This document shows positions 8,522 to 16,290 of a stretch of 64,000 nucleotides of DNA, in pieces (positions within the stretch are counted from its first letter, which is position 1; the number at the start of each line of letters is the position of its first letter). The position numbers and the translations under genes were made by a program. The DNA is from RYN-122 sp963761655 (GTDB lineage Bacteria; Actinomycetota; Actinomycetes; Mycobacteriales; SCTD01). The stretch is from positions 1-64,000 of the forward strand of contig CAVXHI010000008.1 of assembly GCA_963761655.1 (NCBI GenBank), given 5' to 3'. The notes below the pieces were generated by a model. It ran no database searches. It was given only the letters and a program-made list of their open reading frames with translations, and was not told the DNA's origin.

Positions 8522-9015
8522 GGGACGAGAGTGTGCAGGACGACGTCGTGCACCGCGCCGTCGTCCAGCCGCACCGTCAGACACGTGCAGTGCGGCTGAC
8601 GCCGCCGGTCGGTGGGAGAGCCCGGGTTCAGCAGCCGCATCCCGCCCGGGCTGACCGTGTCCCACGGGATGTGGCTGTGGCCGAACACGAGCAGGTCGAC
8701 GTCGGGGTGCGCGGCGTCGGCCCGGCGCTCCCGGCCGGACGACGGCCCGGTCTCGTGCACGACGGCGACCCGGACGCCGGCCAGCTCGGCGTGCGCGACC
8801 TCGGGCAGGCGGTCGCGCAGGGCCGGACCGTCGTTGTTGCCCCAGCAGGCGAGCAGCCGCGCCGACCGCTCCTCGAGCAGGTCGAGCAGGGCGACGTCGA
8901 CCCAGTCACCCGCGTGGACGACGACGTCGGCGCGGGCCACCTCGTCCCACACCTGAGCGGGGAGGTCCTTCGCCCGCCGCGGGAGGTGGGTGTCGGCGAG
9001 CAGCAGCAGCCGCAC
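8518..9015 (-). CDS. YfcE/MJ0936-type metallophosphoesterase
   Basis: A 165-residue calcineurin-like phosphoesterase. All metal-site motifs are present: A-D-T-H-L-P at residues 7-12, H-A-G-D-W at 34-38, G-N-N-D near 59, and G-H-S-H near 116, followed by N-P-G-S. Members hydrolyse phosphodiesters or phosphomonoesters with Mn/Fe/Zn. The GTG start shares one base with the stop of the helicase gene upstream, and its own stop overlaps the hydrolase start. The three genes thus form a tight minus-strand operon. Confidence 0.88.
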   Translation of the reverse strand: MRLLLLADTHLPRRAKDLPAQVWDEVARADVVVHAGDWVDVALLDLLEERSARLLACWGNNDGPALRDRLPEVAHAELAGVRVAVVHETGPSSGRERRADAAHPDVDLLVFGHSHIPWDTVSPGGMRLLNPGSPTDRRRQPHCTCLTVRLDDGAVHDVVLHTLVP

Positions 9016-10616
9016 TACTCGGCGGCGGGAGCGCCCTCGGTCGCGCCCTCGCCCTTGCCCCGACCGCGGCCCCCGCGACGACGGCGCTTGCGGGCCTCCC
9101 CCTCGGCGGCCGGCGCGTCACCCTCGGTGCCGGTGGGATCGCCGGCGACGGCGGCCAGGGCCGCGCCGGCGCCCCGGGTGCGCTGCCGGGTCGTGCTGGT
9201 GCGCTTGGGGAGCACGGGGGCGTCGTCCTCGGCGGGAGCGGCGTCGGCGCCGCGGGACCGGCCGGAGTCGCGGCCACCGTCGCGACCGCTGTCCCTGCCG
9301 CCGTCCCGGCCGGTGCGGGCGGCGGGCTTGCGCCGCCCGGTCTCGCCGACGTCCTCGAGGGTCTCGGCGTCCAGGCCCTCGCGGGTGCGGGACGCGCGGG
9401 GGAGACGACCCGTGGTGCCGGCGGGGATGGACAGGTCGGTGAACAGGTGCGGGCTGGACGAGTAGGTCTCGACCGGCTCGGCGAACGGCAGGTCGAGGGC
9501 CTTGTTGATCAGGCCCCACTTCGGGATGTCGTCCCAGTCGACGAACGTCACGGCGACGCCGTTCGCGCCCGCGCGGCCGGTGCGGCCGATGCGGTGCAGG
9601 AAGGTGCTCTCCTCGTCGGGGCACTGGTAGTTGACGACGTGCGTGACGTCCTGGACGTCGATGCCGCGGGCCGCGACGTCGGTGGCGACCAGGACGTCGA
9701 TCTTGCCGGAGCGGAAGGCGCGCAGGGCCTGCTCGCGGGCGCCCTGCCCGAGGTCGCCGTGGACGGCGGCGGCCGCGAAGCCGCGCTCCTCGAGCTCGAG
9801 GGCGACCTTGTCGCAGGTCCGCTTGGTGCGGCAGAAGACCATCGTCAGACCGCGGCCCTCGGCCTGCAGGATCCGGGCCAGGACCTCGACCTTGTCCATC
9901 GCGTGGGCGCGGTAGACGTAGATCTTGGTGTTGGGGACGGTGCGCTTCTCGTCCGGCTCCTCGGCGCGGATGTGCGTCGGCTGCGTCATGAAGCGGCGCG
10001 CCATCGTCACGACCGGGCCGGGCATCGTGGCGGAGAACAGCATCGTCTGCCGCTCGGTGGGGAGCTGCTCGAGGATGCGCTCGACGTCGGGCAGGAAGCC
10101 GAGGTCGAGCATCTCGTCGGCCTCGTCGAGGACCAGGACGCGGACCTCGGACAGGTCGAGGTGGCCTTGGCGGGCGAGGTCGAGCAGGCGACCCGGGGTG
10201 CCGACCACGACGTCGACGCCCTTCTTGAGCGCCTCGACCTGCGGCTCGAACGCGCGGCCGCCGTAGATGGTCTGGACGCGGACCTTGCGCACGCTGCCGG
10301 CCGTCTCGAGGTCGCGGGCGACCTGGACGCACAGCTCGCGGGTCGGGACGACGACGAGCGCCTGGGGCGTGCCGCTGCCGCCCTCGGCCTTCGGCTTGAC
10401 CCGCTGCAGCAGCGGGACACCGAACCCGAGGGTCTTGCCGGTACCGGTGCGGGCCTGGCCGATGAGGTCCTGGCCGGCCAGGGCGATCGGCAGGGTCATG
10501 GTCTGGATGGCGAACGGCGCGGTGATGCCGGCGGCGGCCAGCGCCTCGACGGTCTCCGGCAGGACGCCGAGGGCGGCGAAGCCGTTCTCTGCGGGGGAAG
10601 CAGGTGCGGTGGTCAT
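9015..10616 (-). CDS. DEAD-box ATP-dependent RNA helicase (RhlE-like)
   Basis: A 533-residue DEAD-box RNA helicase. The Q motif region (G-F-A-A-L-G-V near residue 12) is followed by the Walker A-like A-R-T-G-T-G-K-T, P-T-R-E-L, V-G-T-P-G-R, D-E-A-D, S-A-T, and the helicase C-terminal motifs A-T-D-V-A-A-R-G-I-D and H-R-I-G-R-T-G-R. The last 130 residues are a low-complexity Arg/Gly/Asp/Ala tail of the kind that binds RNA. The ATG at 10616 was chosen; upstream codons lack helicase features. It probably acts in RNA structure remodelling and turnover. It matches the helicase that heads this conserved block in mycobacteria. Confidence 0.92.
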   Translation of the reverse strand: MTTAPASPAENGFAALGVLPETVEALAAAGITAPFAIQTMTLPIALAGQDLIGQARTGTGKTLGFGVPLLQRVKPKAEGGSGTPQALVVVPTRELCVQVARDLETAGSVRKVRVQTIYGGRAFEPQVEALKKGVDVVVGTPGRLLDLARQGHLDLSEVRVLVLDEADEMLDLGFLPDVERILEQLPTERQTMLFSATMPGPVVTMARRFMTQPTHIRAEEPDEKRTVPNTKIYVYRAHAMDKVEVLARILQAEGRGLTMVFCRTKRTCDKVALELEERGFAAAAVHGDLGQGAREQALRAFRSGKIDVLVATDVAARGIDVQDVTHVVNYQCPDEESTFLHRIGRTGRAGANGVAVTFVDWDDIPKWGLINKALDLPFAEPVETYSSSPHLFTDLSIPAGTTGRLPRASRTREGLDAETLEDVGETGRRKPAARTGRDGGRDSGRDGGRDSGRSRGADAAPAEDDAPVLPKRTSTTRQRTRGAGAALAAVAGDPTGTEGDAPAAEGEARKRRRRGGRGRGKGEGATEGAPAAE

Positions 10617-10853
10617 GGGGTGGTGCCTCTCGGGGACCGCGCCGACCACGGCTGGAGGGGGCTGGCTCAGCGGCTGCTGCCGGCCGTCCCTCGGCCACGG
10701 GGACCAGGGTGACCAGCGCGCCGGCCGGCGCCCCGCGAGGGGGTCCGCGCACACGGTGCGGGTCGGCGTCTGCCGGCCCGTCTGGGGCGGACACTACCGG
10801 CTACCCTGCGCCCGCTCGGCGCACCGACCGCGCGACACCCAGGACGGGACGTC

Positions 10854-11504
10854 ATGGCCACCACGCTCGACCCCTCGACGATCGACCTGCTCGGCGTCCT
10901 CGCGTACGGCGAGCTGACCGCGTTCGAGCGCCTCGCCAGCGACGCCCAGTACGCCCCGACCGTCCGCGACAAGGCCGCGCTCGGGACGATGGCCGTGGCG
11001 GAGTTCGGCCACTTCCAGCGGCTGGCGGGCTTCCTGCAGGACGCCGGGGTCGACCCGGAGGAGGCGATGGCGCCGTTCGTCGCCTCGCTGGACGCCTTCC
11101 ACGAGGCGACCCTGCCGAACGACTGGCTGGAGGGGCTGATCAAGGCCTACATCGGGGAGGGCCTCGCGACCGACTTCTACCGGGAGGTCGCCGAGCGGGT
11201 CGCCGACCCGGACGCCCGGGCCCTGGTCCTCGAGGTGCTGGCCGACACCGGGCAGGCCGAGTTCACGGTCGCCCGGGTGCGCGAGGCCGTGGAGACCGAC
11301 CCGTCGGTGGCCGGCCGGCTCGCCCTGTGGGGCCGTCGGCTCGTCGGCGAGGCGATCATCGAGGCGCAGCGGGTGGCCGTGGAGCGGGACGCCCTGACCG
11401 AGCTGCTGGTCGGGAGCGGGGACCTCGCCGGGATCGCCCGGCTGCTGACGCGGCTCACCGACCGGCACACCGAGCGGATGGCCGCGCTGGGGATGCAGAG
11501 CTAG
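10854..11504 (+). CDS. Ferritin-like/MiaE-like diiron protein
   Basis: A 216-residue all-helical protein of the ferritin-like MiaE-type family common in actinomycetes. Glu/His residues expected for a diiron centre are visible in A-Y-G-E-L-T-A-F-E-R-L, A-E-F-G-H-F and the later E-A-I-I-E-A-Q helix. True MiaE hydroxylates a tRNA modification; whether this homologue does is unknown. The ATG at 10854 lies 237 bp from the divergent helicase gene, so both promoters probably lie in that gap. A strong hairpin follows the stop. Confidence 0.8.
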   Translation: MATTLDPSTIDLLGVLAYGELTAFERLASDAQYAPTVRDKAALGTMAVAEFGHFQRLAGFLQDAGVDPEEAMAPFVASLDAFHEATLPNDWLEGLIKAYIGEGLATDFYREVAERVADPDARALVLEVLADTGQAEFTVARVREAVETDPSVAGRLALWGRRLVGEAIIEAQRVAVERDALTELLVGSGDLAGIARLLTRLTDRHTERMAALGMQS

Positions 11505-11516
11505 TCGCGGACAGCA

Positions 11517-11550
11517 CGAAGGCCCGGACCCCGAGGGGGCCGGGCCTTCG
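11517..11550. terminator. Bidirectional intrinsic terminator hairpin
   Basis: A perfect 11-bp outer stem (11517-11527 with 11540-11550, CGAAGGCCCGG and its complement) continues into an inner CCCC/GGGG stem around a GA turn. It lies between the convergent ferritin-like and GlsB genes and can serve both strands. There is no long T tract, as is usual in high-GC actinomycetes. Confidence 0.8.
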
Positions 11551-11563
11551 ACGTGCAGGGGGA

Positions 11564-11815
11564 CTAGACGCGCGAGCGACCGCGGCTGGAGATGCCGCCC
11601 TGGGTCAGCGCGATGATGGCGGCGGCGATGACGACGCCGACGATCGTGCGGATGAACAGGCCGGTGTCGTTGCCGAAGATCAGACCGGACAGGAGCAGGG
11701 CCCCGGCGCCGATGACCATGGTCAGCCAGATGGGAAGGCCCTGGTTGCCCGGCAGGACAGCGCGGGCGAGGGCGCCGACGATCAGTCCGACGACGAGAAG
11801 GGTGATGATGCCCAC
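11564..11815 (-). CDS. GlsB/YeaQ/YmgE family stress membrane protein
   Basis: An 83-residue transglycosylase-associated-protein-like membrane protein with three hydrophobic helices (about residues 2-20, 28-48 and 53-72). Gly-rich motifs such as G-L-I-V-G-A-L-A-R are typical of the GlsB/YeaQ family, which is induced by stress in several bacteria. The GTG start at 11815 follows an AAGGAG sequence. The short polar tail ends in S-S-R-G-R-S-R-V. Confidence 0.88.
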   Translation of the reverse strand: MGIITLLVVGLIVGALARAVLPGNQGLPIWLTMVIGAGALLLSGLIFGNDTGLFIRTIVGVVIAAAIIALTQGGISSRGRSRV

Positions 11816-11918
11816 GGGGGTCTCCTTGTGCTCGGTGAGCCGTGCGGCTCGTTCGAGGAGGGTGTGCCCCCTTGCGCAACGCCTGAACCTGTGGTCGCCG
11901 CTGTCTGCCGGACAGGCG

Positions 11919-12146
11919 CTACATCGCGCCGAAGCCCACCCGGCGCTGCTCGGACTCGGCGATCTCGACGTAGGCCAGCTTGTCGGCCGGCACGAGGACG
12001 CGGCGGCCCTTCTCGTCGACCAGGGTCAGGACCCCGAGGTCGGCCTTGAGCGCGTCGGAGACCGCCTTCTCGACGTCCTCCGCGCTCTGCGTGCTCTCGA
12101 GCACCAGCTCGCGCGTGGCGAACTGCACGCCGATCTTGACCTCCAC
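11919..12146 (-). CDS. DUF3107 family protein
   Basis: A 75-residue protein that closely fits DUF3107, a conserved small actinobacterial family with no known function. It has the E-V-K-I-G-V-Q start, R-E-L-V-L-E-S, V-D-E-K-G-R-R-V-L-V-P, and Y-V-E-I at the expected spacing. A GGAGG sequence precedes the GTG at 12146. As in mycobacteria, a TetR regulator lies right upstream on the same strand, so the two are likely co-conserved. Confidence 0.9.
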   Translation of the reverse strand: MEVKIGVQFATRELVLESTQSAEDVEKAVSDALKADLGVLTLVDEKGRRVLVPADKLAYVEIAESEQRRVGFGAM

Positions 12147-12231
12147 GGGTGACCTCCAGGTCGACGACGAGCGGAGCCCTCACGCTAGCCCGACGAGCCC
12201 GAGCCGGCCCTCGCGTCCGCTCTGGGCGCAG

Positions 12232-12879
12232 TCAGACGGTGCGGGGCGAGCCGGAGATGCCGCGCCAGGACAGCCGGGCGAGCAGCTCGACGGCGCGGTC
12301 CCGGTCGACCCGGTCCTCCGACGTCAGCCACCAGCGGGCCCCGACCTCGGCGATGCCGGACAGCCCGACCGACAGCAGCAGGGCCTCCTCCTCGCTGGCG
12401 CCGGTGTCCTGCGCGATGGTCTGCGCGATCGCCTCGACGCACTGCGAGGTCATCCGCTCGACCCGCTCCCGGACGGCGGGGTCGTTGCGCAGGTCGCTCT
12501 CGAACACCAGCCGGTGGGCCTTGCCCTCGCCGGTCACGAAGTCGAAGTAGGCCGCGACCGCGGCGGTGACCCGCAGCTTGTTGTCGGTGGTGGAGTCCAG
12601 CGCCTGCCGGACCTTCGCGACGAGGTCGCCGGCGTGCTCGTCGAGCAGGGCCAGGTAGAGCTCGAGCTTGCCCGGGAAGTGCTGGTAGAGCACGGGCTTG
12701 CTGACGCCGGCCCGCTCGGCGATCTCGTCCATGGCGGCCGCGTGGTAGCCGTGGGCGACGAAGACCTCCTGGGCCGCGCCCAGCAGCTGCTGGCGTCGCG
12801 CCTGCCGCGGCAGCCGGGTGCCGCGCGCCGGTGCGGGCTCGGCCACCGGGTCGGGGCGGCGCAGCGGGGGCGAGGTCAC
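12232..12879 (-). CDS. TetR/AcrR family transcriptional regulator
   Basis: A 215-residue regulator. The N-terminal helix-turn-helix spans about residues 26-72 with A-A-M-D-E-I-A-E-R-A-G-V-S-K-P-V-L-Y-Q-H-F, a classic TetR recognition helix. The C-terminal helical domain (about 90-205) contains the F-V-T-G-E-G-K-A-H-R-L-V-F segment found in the TetR that accompanies DUF3107 in actinomycetes. The ligand and targets are unknown. The GTG at 12879 is the first start in frame. Confidence 0.9.
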   Translation of the reverse strand: MTSPPLRRPDPVAEPAPARGTRLPRQARRQQLLGAAQEVFVAHGYHAAAMDEIAERAGVSKPVLYQHFPGKLELYLALLDEHAGDLVAKVRQALDSTTDNKLRVTAAVAAYFDFVTGEGKAHRLVFESDLRNDPAVRERVERMTSQCVEAIAQTIAQDTGASEEEALLLSVGLSGIAEVGARWWLTSEDRVDRDRAVELLARLSWRGISGSPRTV

Positions 12880-12914
12880 CGGGGCAGCCTGCCAGACCGG
12901 CCCTGCCCGGCCGG

Positions 12915-13088
12915 TCAGGCCCGGTGGTCGTCCTCGTCGAACGGCACGGCCTGCGCCTGCTCCAGGGCGTCCGCCGCCGAGGCCTCCGACGGCAGGTCCG
13001 CGACGCCGGGGACCGTCTCGACGACGTCGGCCTCGGACGCCTCGAGCGGCAGGTCGCCGGTGGCGGTCGGGTCCTCGGGCCCGGTCAC
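12915..13088 (-). CDS. Small acidic protein of unknown function
   Basis: A 57-residue, highly acidic protein (many Asp, Glu, Ala) without hydrophobic segments, probably disordered. It starts at the GTG at 13088, which overlaps the stop of the DUF6158 gene (GTGA). That overlap and the clean open frame are the evidence that it is real. It is too short to be found by length-based searches. No family was recognised. Confidence 0.6.
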   Translation of the reverse strand: MTGPEDPTATGDLPLEASEADVVETVPGVADLPSEASAADALEQAQAVPFDEDDHRA

Positions 13089-13324
13089 GCGCCCTCCTCC
13101 TGGCCGGACAGCTCCCGCGAGCCCACGCGGGTGCGCCGGGCGTCGGGCACGCGGTCGGGGTTGCGCCGCAGGTACTCGGCCTCCAGCTCGGACGTCCGGG
13201 CCGTGTGGAACTCGAGGGCGTCGTCGCTGCCGTGCAGGAAGGTGTCGTGGCGGGTCTCGTGCAGGTGGGCGAGCTCGCGCTCGAGCGCCTCGTCGGGCAG
13301 GTCGTTCGCCGGTACGCCGGTCAC
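13085..13324 (-). CDS. DUF6158 family protein
   Basis: A 79-residue protein with a strongly conserved motif, R-E-L-A-H-L-H-E-T-R-H-D-T-F-L-H-G-S, followed by A-L-x-x-H-T-x-R-x-x-E-L-E-A-E-Y-L-R-R. I recognise this as the actinobacterial DUF6158 family. It is helical and soluble, of unknown function. The start taken is the GTG at 13324 (V-T-G-V-P-A-N-D-L); further upstream codons would run into the divergent promoter of the HAD gene. Confidence 0.75.
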   Translation of the reverse strand: MTGVPANDLPDEALERELAHLHETRHDTFLHGSDDALEFHTARTSELEAEYLRRNPDRVPDARRTRVGSRELSGQEEGA

Positions 13325-13379
13325 GGGTCCTCCAACAGGTCGGTGCGGTGACCTGGCCCTACCCGGGTACCGCGGGTCC

Positions 13380-14036
13380 ATGACGACGCCTCCCGCCCTG
13401 TTGCTCGACGTCGACGGCACGCTGCTCGACACCGTCTACCTGCACGTGACCGCCTGGTGGCGGGCCTTCGAGGAGAACGGGCACCGGGTCAGCTGCTTCG
13501 ACGTGCACCGTGCGATCGGCCGGGGCAGCGAGGACCTCGTCGAGACGCTGCTCGGCCACGCCGACGACGCCGTCGTGGCAGCCCACACCACGCACTGGGA
13601 GGAGGTCCGCGACCGCTGCCACCCCTTCCACGGCGTCCAGGAGCTCATCCGCGAGGTCGCCGGGCGCGGGATCCGGGTGGTGCTCGCGACCAGCGGCAGC
13701 GAGGACGACACCAGGGTCTTCCGCGACAAGCTCGGCTGCGACGACGTCCTGCACGCCGTGGTCAGCAGCGGCGACGTCGAGCACGCGAAGCCCGCGCCGG
13801 ACATCGTGCTCGCGGCCCTCGAGGCGGCCGGCTGCGGGCCGCAGGACGCGGTCATGGTCGGCGACACCGTGTACGACGTCCGGGCGGCGGCGGCAGCGGG
13901 GGTGCGGTGCCTCGGAGTGCTGGCCGGGGGGATCGGCGAGCAGGAGCTGCGCGACGCCGGGGCGCACGACGTCTACGGCAACGTGCAGGAGCTCCTCGAC
14001 CGGCTGGACGGGAGCGCCGTCGGCACGCGGGCGTAG
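13380..14036 (+). CDS. HAD superfamily phosphatase
   Basis: A 218-residue HAD hydrolase with cap type 1. Motif I is L-L-D-V-D-G-T-L-L-D near residues 8-17, motif II L-A-T-S-G-S near 100, motif III K-P-A-P-D near 139, and motif IV V-G-D-T-V-Y-D near 160. Relatives include phosphoglycolate phosphatase and beta-phosphoglucomutase, but the substrate cannot be told from sequence. The ATG is at 13380. The gene converges on the NHEJ polymerase gene with 25 bp between. Confidence 0.87.
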   Translation: MTTPPALLLDVDGTLLDTVYLHVTAWWRAFEENGHRVSCFDVHRAIGRGSEDLVETLLGHADDAVVAAHTTHWEEVRDRCHPFHGVQELIREVAGRGIRVVLATSGSEDDTRVFRDKLGCDDVLHAVVSSGDVEHAKPAPDIVLAALEAAGCGPQDAVMVGDTVYDVRAAAAAGVRCLGVLAGGIGEQELRDAGAHDVYGNVQELLDRLDGSAVGTRA

Positions 14037-14061
14037 CACCTCCCGCCGCGCCCGGGCGTCG

Positions 14062-14934
14062 TCAGGACAGCAGCGGTGCGAACAGGTCCCCGTGCTCCTG
14101 CACCCGGGCCAGGACGTCGTCGCTGGTGAACACCAGGTCCTCGGGCGACGTGCAGGCACGCACCTCGTCCCAGGTGATGGGCGTCGAGACGGTCGGCGTC
14201 GGGCGGGCACGGAGGCTGTAGACGCAGACGGTGGTCTTCGCGCTGCTGTTCTGCGACCAGTCGACCAGCACCTTGCCGCCCCGGATCGCCCGCGTCATGC
14301 GCGACAGCACGAGGCCCGGGTGGCTCGCCTCGAAGCGCTGGGCGAGGCCCTTGGCGTAGGCGCTGGTCTGCTGCGAGGTCAGGCCGTCGACCCGGGCGTA
14401 GAGCTGCATGCCCTTGCTGCCGGAGGTCTTGGCGAGCGGCTCGAGGCCGTCGGCGCGCAGCACCGGCTCGAGCAGCAGCGCGACCTCGCAGCACTCGACG
14501 ACGGTCGCGGGCGGCCCGGGGTCGAGGTCGAGCACGAGCAGGTCGGCGGCGCTGCTCCCGACCTTCCACTGGTGCACGTGCAGCTCGAGCGCCGCGAGGT
14601 TCGCCGTCCAGACCAGCCCGGCCAGGTCCTCGACCACCGTGTAGTCGATCGTCTCGCGGCCCTTGCTCGACCCGGGGCTCGGCAGGGTCGCGGTGCGCAC
14701 CCACTCCGGCGTCCCGCGCGGGGCGTTCTTCTCGAAGAAGACCTGCCCGTCGACACCGTCGGGGTAGCGCTTGCGCGTCAGCGCCCGGTCGGCCAGGTGC
14801 GGCAGCAGCACGGGGGCGATCCGCGTGTAGTAGTCGAGCACCTGGCCCTTGGTGAACCCGGTCTCCGGGTAGAGCACCTTGTCGAGGTTGGACAGGGTGA
14901 CCTCCCGTCCCTCGACGTCGACGGTGACCTTCAC
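14062..14934 (-). CDS. LigD polymerase/primase domain protein (NHEJ)
   Basis: A 290-residue archaeo-eukaryotic primase-type polymerase, equal to the polymerase domain of LigD. It has L-S-N-L-D-K-V-L-Y-P near the N-terminus, F-F-E-K-N and the catalytic V-L-D-L-D-P-G motif, then the S-G-S-K-G-M-Q-L-Y motif. It fills gaps with ribonucleotides during end joining. The GTG at 14934 overlaps the stop of the ligase gene (GTGA). In M. tuberculosis polymerase and ligase are fused in one LigD; here they are separate adjacent genes, and no 3'-phosphoesterase domain is present in the window. Confidence 0.92.
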   Translation of the reverse strand: MKVTVDVEGREVTLSNLDKVLYPETGFTKGQVLDYYTRIAPVLLPHLADRALTRKRYPDGVDGQVFFEKNAPRGTPEWVRTATLPSPGSSKGRETIDYTVVEDLAGLVWTANLAALELHVHQWKVGSSAADLLVLDLDPGPPATVVECCEVALLLEPVLRADGLEPLAKTSGSKGMQLYARVDGLTSQQTSAYAKGLAQRFEASHPGLVLSRMTRAIRGGKVLVDWSQNSSAKTTVCVYSLRARPTPTVSTPITWDEVRACTSPEDLVFTSDDVLARVQEHGDLFAPLLS

Positions 14935-15857
14935 TCCCTGACCACGCTCCCCGGATCGACGTCGTCGCGCAGGCCCTTGTACGACGGGTGCCGCAGCCGG
15001 CCCTCGCGGGTCCAGCCCGTCAGCTCGACCTCGGCGACCAGCACCGGCTCCACCCACACGGCGTGGCGGGCGTGCTCGCGCGGGACCTCGCACACCGGCG
15101 CCTCCCGCCGCAGGGCGGCGAGCAGGGCGCCGACCCGGTGCAGCTCGGCCTGGCTGAAGCCCGTGCCCACGTGGCCGGCGAAGCGCAGCGTCCCGCCGTC
15201 CGTCACGGCCAGCAGCAGCGACCCGAGCCGCCCGCTGCGTCCGCCCTCGCCCGGCTTCCACCCGACGACGACGGCGCTCTGCCGCTGCAGGTGCTTGGCC
15301 TTCACCCAGGAGTCGCTGCGGCGGCCGGGCTCGTACCGGCTGCTCCGCCGCTTGGCGACGACGCCCTCCATGCCCTGCGCCCTCGTCGCCGCGAACAGGG
15401 CCGCCCCGTCGCGCACGAACGACGGCGACGTCTGCCAGGAGGGCCCGGCCAGCTCGAGCGCCTCGAGGGCGGCCCGGCGGTCGTCGTAGGTGCCGTCGTG
15501 CAGGGGGAGGTCGAAGGCGACGAGCGTGACGGGGACGGTGCGCACGAGGTCGGGCCCGGGGTGCCGGACGTGCATCCGCGACTGCAGCAGCCCGAAGCTC
15601 GGGAGGCCGGCCTCGTCGAGCGCGACGAGCTCGCCGTCGAGGACCGTCCCGGGGGGCACGGCGGCGCGCAGCGGCTGCAGCTCGGGGTAGCCGGCGGTGA
15701 TGTCGTTGCCGGCCCGGCTCACCAGGCGCACGGCCGTCCCCGCGGAGGCCAGCACCCGGACGCCGTCCCACTTGACCTCGTAGGCCCAGGCGTCGTCGTC
15801 CGGCGGGAGCACGCCGGTGGTCGCCAGCATCGGCGACAGGGGACCGGGCACGAGCAC
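14931..15857 (-). CDS. ATP-dependent DNA ligase, LigD/LigC type
   Basis: A 308-residue ligase with the nucleotidyl-transfer lysine in E-V-K-W-D-G-V-R (about residue 29), the D-G-E-L-V-A motif III-like segment, E-G-V-V-A-K-R near 170, and W-V-K-A-K motif V. The OB-fold follows, with G-H-V-G-T-G-F. It seals breaks aligned by Ku. The GTG start at 15857 is the first in frame. It is divergent from the zinc-finger/ku operon, with about 70 bp between, so the shared gap probably holds promoters for both arms of the NHEJ module. Confidence 0.92.
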   Translation of the reverse strand: MLVPGPLSPMLATTGVLPPDDDAWAYEVKWDGVRVLASAGTAVRLVSRAGNDITAGYPELQPLRAAVPPGTVLDGELVALDEAGLPSFGLLQSRMHVRHPGPDLVRTVPVTLVAFDLPLHDGTYDDRRAALEALELAGPSWQTSPSFVRDGAALFAATRAQGMEGVVAKRRSSRYEPGRRSDSWVKAKHLQRQSAVVVGWKPGEGGRSGRLGSLLLAVTDGGTLRFAGHVGTGFSQAELHRVGALLAALRREAPVCEVPREHARHAVWVEPVLVAEVELTGWTREGRLRHPSYKGLRDDVDPGSVVRE

Positions 15858-15927
15858 GTCCTACCCGACGGCGTCGTCACCCGCACGGGTGTCGACCCGC
15901 GGCTCCCTCACCCGGCAGGGTGGCGGC

Positions 15928-16257
15928 GTGGACCGACGACGCAGCACCGCGCCGCCTCCGGGGGGCGGCGACCGGCGCCGGGGCGACCGCCGGGCCGGGC
16001 AGGCGGCGGTCCTCGCGCACCGCCGTGAGAGCGACGTCCGGCTCGACGCCGCGGGAGCGGCCGGGCTGCTGCAGCGCCGGGCGTTCCAGCAGGCCGTGTC
16101 CCGGGCGCGGGTGCTGCCGGCACCCCGGCAGAGCGAGCGTCCCGTCGTCGTCGACCTGCGCGACCCCGAGCCGGTCGAGCTGGTGCGCTGCCCGCTGTGC
16201 GACGTCCTGCACGACCCGCTGTGGCTGTTCCGGCACGTCGCGGCCGACCACCCCTAG
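15928..16257 (+). CDS. Small zinc-finger-like protein upstream of ku
   Basis: A 109-residue protein with no recognised family. The N-terminal half is basic (many Arg). The middle contains a possible helix-turn-helix (R-L-D-A-A-G-A-A-G-L-L-Q-R-R). The C-terminus carries a C-P-L-C then H-V-A-A-D-H pattern, that is C-x2-C-x13-H-x4-H, which could bind one zinc. The GTG at 15928 was chosen as the start because earlier codons overlap the divergent ligase promoter region. Only 33 bp separate its stop from ku, so the two are probably co-transcribed. A DNA-binding accessory or regulator of end joining is a guess. Confidence 0.6.
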   Translation: MDRRRSTAPPPGGGDRRRGDRRAGQAAVLAHRRESDVRLDAAGAAGLLQRRAFQQAVSRARVLPAPRQSERPVVVDLRDPEPVELVRCPLCDVLHDPLWLFRHVAADHP

Positions 16258-16290
16258 CGCCATCGGCTCCCGCTCGGGCAGGATGATCAC